NCBI RefSeq assembly: GCF_023078455.1
Contig: NZ_CP095740.1
Location: 1,290,001 to 1,354,000 of the forward strand
Length of the DNA: 64,000 nt
Direction: 5' to 3'
Source: Luteibacter aegosomatis
GTDB lineage: Bacteria > Pseudomonadota > Gammaproteobacteria > Xanthomonadales > Rhodanobacteraceae
The position numbers and the translations under genes are program-made. Every line of letters starts with the position of its first letter. Positions within the stretch are counted from its first letter, which is position 1. The notes beneath the pieces were generated by a model. The model did not search any database, had not been told where the DNA came from, and worked only from the letters and a program-made list of their open reading frames with translations. This document shows, piece by piece, positions 61,083 to 64,000 of this stretch.

Positions 61083-62009
61083 TCAGCGGCCCATCACTTC
61101 GGCCAGCACGGCCATGCGCACGAACACGCCGTTGCCCACCTGCTCGAGAATGCGTGACTGCGCGCCGTCGGCCACCTCGGGGGCGATCTCGATGCCGCGG
61201 TTGATCGGGCCCGGATGCATCACCAGGCAACCCTTGGCGGCGCGGGCCAGGCGCTTCGTGTCGAGGCCGTAGCGCTCGAAGTAGGCGGCTTCGTCGGGGA
61301 GATCGGTGGCAGCCATGCGCTCTTTCTGAAGGCGCAGCATGATCACGGCGTCGACACCTTCGATGGCCCGGTCGAAATCGTCGTGGTAGGTGACGCCCTT
61401 GAGTTCGCCCTCGGCGGGAAGGAGCGGGGCCGGGCCGACGATGCGGATGTCCTTGGCGCCGAGCGCATTCAGCACGTGCACGTCGGAACGGGCCACCCGC
61501 GAGTGGCGCACGTCGCCGCAGATGGCGACCTTGAGCTTGCGGAAGTCCGCGTGGTGGTTGCGGATGGTGAGCGCGTCGAGCAGGCCTTGCGTGGGGTGCG
61601 CGCGATTGCCGTCGCCGGCGTTCACCACCGACACGCCGCTCATGGCGTGCTTGACCAGTTCTTCCGGCGTTCCCGACACCTTGTGGCGCACCACGATGGT
61701 GTCCAGATGCATGGCTTCGAGCGTGTGCAGGGTGTCGAAGAGTTCTTCGCCCTTGGCGGTCGACGACAGGCCGATGTCGAAATTGATCACGTCGGCGCCG
61801 AGCCGGCGCGCGGCCAGCTCGAACGACGTGCGCGTGCGGGTGGACGGCTCGAAGAACAGGTTGAGCACCGTGCGGCCGGCGAGCAGGTCGAGCTTTCGCG
61901 TACCGTGCGCGGTGGCTTCGCGCATGCTTTCGGCGCGATCGAGCAGGCGTTCGATGGTGTCGCGCGGCAGGTTCTCGAGGGTGGTCAGATGGCGCAGGCG
62001 GTGTGACAT
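61083..62009 (-). CDS. pyrB: Aspartate carbamoyltransferase catalytic chain
   Basis: 308 aa. It makes carbamoyl aspartate from carbamoyl phosphate and aspartate, the committed step of pyrimidine synthesis. The carbamoyl phosphate motif (FFEPSTRTRTSFELAARRL), HPTQGLLDALTI, GDVRHSRVARSDVHVL and the aspartate loop (LRLQKERM) are all visible. It follows ruvX after 34 bp; ruvX-pyrB pairing is common in gammaproteobacteria. No pyrI or pyrC is in the window. Confidence 0.97.
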   Translation of the reverse strand: MSHRLRHLTTLENLPRDTIERLLDRAESMREATAHGTRKLDLLAGRTVLNLFFEPSTRTRTSFELAARRLGADVINFDIGLSSTAKGEELFDTLHTLEAMHLDTIVVRHKVSGTPEELVKHAMSGVSVVNAGDGNRAHPTQGLLDALTIRNHHADFRKLKVAICGDVRHSRVARSDVHVLNALGAKDIRIVGPAPLLPAEGELKGVTYHDDFDRAIEGVDAVIMLRLQKERMAATDLPDEAAYFERYGLDTKRLARAAKGCLVMHPGPINRGIEIAPEVADGAQSRILEQVGNGVFVRMAVLAEVMGR

Positions 62010-62043
62010 GACGTCCTCAAGCGATGGATGGAAAACGTGGGGC

Positions 62044-62460
62044 TCACGAGACGAGATACGACTCGAGAATGACGGCGGCGGCTTCGGCGTCGATGGATTG
62101 GGCGTCGGAGCGCTTGCGCGTCCCGGCGGCGCGTCCCGCCGCGAAACGGCGGGCGGCTTCCTGGGAGGTCATGCGTTCGTCGCAGAACGCCACAGGCAAG
62201 CCGTAACGCTCGCCCAGCCGTTCGGCGAAGCGGCGCGCGGTGCGCGACATGGGTTGTTCCTTGCCGTCGTCGTCGAGCGGCAAGCCGACCACGAGGGTCT
62301 CGGGCAACCATTCGCGGCGGAGCGTATCGAGCGCTTGCCAGTCGGGTTCGCCGTCGCGCACGCCCAGCGTGGCGAGTGCCCTCGCCGTGCCGGTCAGGCG
62401 GTTGCCGACGGCGACGCCGACGATTTTCGTGCCGACATCGAAACCGAACAGGCAGCTCAT
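62044..62460 (-). CDS. ruvX: Putative Holliday junction resolvase / pre-16S rRNA nuclease YqgF
   Basis: 138 aa RNase H-like protein. N-terminal GFDVGTKIVGVAVGNRLTG with the catalytic Asp, central LVVGLPLDDDGKEQPMSRTA, and C-terminal DERMTSQEA and DAQSIDAEAAAVIL. The E. coli homologue processes pre-16S rRNA. It lies 4 bp after yqgE and before pyrB, the standard cluster. Confidence 0.95.
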   Translation of the reverse strand: MSCLFGFDVGTKIVGVAVGNRLTGTARALATLGVRDGEPDWQALDTLRREWLPETLVVGLPLDDDGKEQPMSRTARRFAERLGERYGLPVAFCDERMTSQEAARRFAAGRAAGTRKRSDAQSIDAEAAAVILESYLVS

Positions 62461-62464
62461 CGGG

Positions 62465-63031
62465 TCAGGCGTGCCCGGCGTAGCCGGTGAGTTGGGACGG
62501 ATCGCGTACGCCCGCCGTACGCGCGGCGGCGCCCCAGCGTTCGTCGAGCGGGGTGTCGAAGACGATGCGTTCGTCGGCCTGGGTGGTGAGCCAGGCGTTG
62601 TCCATCACTTCCTGTTCGAGCTGCCCGGCGTCCCAGCCGGAATAGCCGAGCGTGACCACGGCGCGGCGGGGACCGTCGCCGCGCGCCATCGCGACGAGGA
62701 TGTCGCGCGACGTGGTCACGGACCAGTCTTCGTTGACCCGGTAGCTCGAGTCCCAGTTGCCGTGTTCGCGATGCAGCACGAAGCCTCGCTCCTGCTGGAC
62801 CGGTCCACCGATGAGCACGGGGTAGTCGGCGATCTCGGGGTCTTCGCAATGCAGCTTCATCTGGGCGAGGACGTCGCCCAGGCGGTATTCGGAGATCTGG
62901 TTGATGAGCAAGCCGACCGCGCCGTCGTCACCGTGCTGGCACAGGAACGCGACGCCGCGCGCGAACGGCGGTTCGGCCAGGGAGGGCATCGCGATGAGGA
63001 ATTGCCCTGCGAAGGTATTGGGGTTGCTCAT
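62465..63031 (-). CDS. YqgE/AlgH family protein
   Basis: 188 aa, the usual length. Family features are FAGQFLIAMPSLAEPPFARG, then VLIGGPVQQERGFVLHRE and VTLGYSGWDAGQLEQEVMDN. The biochemical role is not established; it was named AlgH in Pseudomonas for an effect on alginate. It begins the yqgE-ruvX-pyrB run on the minus strand and diverges from the small secreted protein gene. Confidence 0.94.
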   Translation of the reverse strand: MSNPNTFAGQFLIAMPSLAEPPFARGVAFLCQHGDDGAVGLLINQISEYRLGDVLAQMKLHCEDPEIADYPVLIGGPVQQERGFVLHREHGNWDSSYRVNEDWSVTTSRDILVAMARGDGPRRAVVTLGYSGWDAGQLEQEVMDNAWLTTQADERIVFDTPLDERWGAAARTAGVRDPSQLTGYAGHA

Positions 63032-63121
63032 GGGTCGATTGTAGCCGTTACGCGCGTGACGTGCGCCGGGGTTCAGGCATGCCGGGCTACCGTGTGCGCC
63101 CCGTCACAAGGAGGCCGATTC

Positions 63122-63451
63122 ATGGGAAAGACGATGTTTGCAAAAGGTTTTCTTGGCGTCGCCGTCGTGTTCATGGCCGGCGGGGCGGCCGCGTCGACGC
63201 CGGCTGCCTGGAAGGCCTATGACAAGAAGGTGGTCGACGCCTGCGTGGCGGCGAGCGGCCTGAAGGGGGCCGCGCCGGTGGGCGGCCCCATCCAGTACGA
63301 CGATCGGGTACCGGTCACGGCCCTGGTGCTGGCGGGGCGATACCCGCAGAAGCACATGAAGAACGCGCCGGGGCGGGAATTGTGCGTATGGGACCGGAAG
63401 GCGGAGAAGGCGTACGTCAGCGAGGCGGACCAGTTGCTGCCCTCTCGGTAA
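63122..63451 (+). CDS. Small secreted hypothetical protein
   Basis: 109 aa. A strong ribosome site (AAGGAGG, 63109-63115) precedes the ATG. The N-terminus is a signal peptide (FAKGFLGVAVVFMAGGAAAS). The mature part has two Cys (VVDACVAASGL and ELCVWDRKAEKAYV), which could form a disulphide. I do not recognise the family. The gene sits alone on the plus strand within a minus-strand cluster, followed by a REPIN. Confidence 0.75.
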   Translation: MGKTMFAKGFLGVAVVFMAGGAAASTPAAWKAYDKKVVDACVAASGLKGAAPVGGPIQYDDRVPVTALVLAGRYPQKHMKNAPGRELCVWDRKAEKAYVSEADQLLPSR

Positions 63452-63472
63452 GCCGGACGGGCTCGCGCTGTC

Positions 63473-63566
63473 GGGTTCGCCGATGCGATCGGCTCCCACC
63501 CTCCGGTAGGCACATGGCGGAAATCTTGCTACCGAAGGGGTGGGAGCCGATCGTATCGGCGAACCC
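63473..63566. repeat. REPIN between the small secreted protein and the TonB-type gene
   Basis: Inverted REPs of the GCCGAT/ATCGGC type: GGGTTCGCCGATGCGATCGG at 63473 and its near complement ending at 63566, with a GGTAG/CTACC extension. It lies between convergent genes. Confidence 0.8.
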
Positions 63567-63574
63567 AGCGTGTC

Positions 63575-64000
63575 TCAGTAGTTGCGCAGCACGTTACCGG
63601 GCAGGAACTGCCACGTACGCGTGATGTACAGCTCGTCGACCCGGTTCTTGTCCGCCGGCAGGGCGGGGAAGGGCGCCGAGAGGCGCACGATGCGCACGGC
63701 GGCGTCGTCGAGCAGCTTCTGGCCCGAACTCTTGATCACGTCGATGCTGTGGATCGAGCCGTCGCGGTTCAGTCCCACGGTGAGTACCAGCTCGCCATGG
63801 ACCCCGTTACGGCGCGCTTCGTCGGGGTAATTGAGGTTGCCCACGCGCTGCACGCGATCCACCCAGCCCTTCATGTAGGCGGCATAGGCGTATTCGCGGG
63901 TGTTGGACGAGATGAACTTCTTCTTCGGCCGCTTGGCGTAGGCCTCGGACTGGTCGCGCACCTCCGCGGCCAGCTTCGCCATTTCCAGTTTGCGGCGCAC
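63575..64000 (-). CDS. TonB-family energy transducer, C-terminal part (5' end outside window)
   Basis: 141 residues are visible, and the frame runs off the window edge, so the N-terminal membrane anchor is not seen. The C-terminal TonB domain is clear (GNLNYPDEARRNGVHGELVL, then VGLNRDGSIHSIDVIKSSGQ and ITRTWQFLP). Transfers energy from ExbB/ExbD to outer-membrane receptors. This relative, found next to yqgE and gshB in Pseudomonas, is often not the main TonB. Confidence 0.85.
   Translation of the reverse strand: MRRKLEMAKLAAEVRDQSEAYAKRPKKKFISSNTREYAYAAYMKGWVDRVQRVGNLNYPDEARRNGVHGELVLTVGLNRDGSIHSIDVIKSSGQKLLDDAAVRIVRLSAPFPALPADKNRVDELYITRTWQFLPGNVLRNY

Overview
The window is high-GC, densely coding chromosomal DNA from a motile gammaproteobacterium. 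Gene content and order (fliCDS, fleQ, fliE-R, flhBAF, fleN, fliA, cheYZA, motCD-parA-cheW-cheW-DUF2802, then tamAB, a GH17-GT2 glucan synthase, hrpA, relA, yggT-proC, pilTU, and pyrB-ruvX-yqgE-tonB) fit Xanthomonadales/Rhodanobacteraceae such as Luteibacter or Dyella, with strong echoes of Pseudomonas. That taxonomic placement is inferred from synteny and protein character and was not checked by a search.

Layout. 1-3.7 kb: 3' end of flagellin, then fliD, fliS, a FliT-like chaperone and an atypical PilZ protein. 4.0-14.0 kb: fleQ (sigma-54 enhancer-binding master regulator), then fliEFGHIJK and fliLM. 14.0-22.7 kb: an accessory island splits the usually contiguous fliM and fliN. It holds a small membrane protein on the minus strand, a tandem duplication of an 89-codon gene whose second copy has decayed, and an RHS-repeat polymorphic toxin with a downstream membrane-protein immunity candidate, set among repeats. 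22.7-38.8 kb: fliNOPQR, flhBA, flhF, fleN/flhG, fliA, cheY, cheZ, cheA, motC, motD, a ParA-like ATPase, two CheW-type proteins and a DUF2802 protein. 39.0-47.4 kb, minus strand: tamB, tamA and a beta-glucan synthase-like protein. 47.7-54.5 kb: dps diverges from hrpA, which overlaps relA. 54.6-64 kb: yggT-proC (minus), pilT-pilU (plus), then a minus-strand series (BON protein, lipoprotein, pyrB, ruvX, yqgE and a TonB-type protein cut by the window edge), with one small secreted protein on the plus strand.

How it works together. FleQ and sigma-54 probably drive the hook-basal-body and export genes. I can place GG-N10-GC promoters before fliD, fliE, fliL and fliN and a near match before fleQ. 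FlhF and FleN set flagellar position and number, and FliA (sigma-28) and the Che/Mot proteins are the late output. Most junctions within the fli/flh/che operons are ATGA or GTGA overlaps, indicating translational coupling. Because fliN has its own sigma-54 promoter, the island need not silence the distal export genes.

The intergenic spaces carry at least three families of palindromic repeats: REP/REPIN elements with a GTGGGAGC head in two main stem types, a composite element of about 150 bp bounded by those REPs, and a separate GTTCCTGC-type inverted repeat. One REPIN lies in frame inside the hrpA coding sequence. The most unusual content is the RHS toxin island inside the flagellar locus, the possible poly-T frameshift at the RHS start, and the in-gene REPIN. 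No rRNA, tRNA, CRISPR array or insertion sequence was seen.
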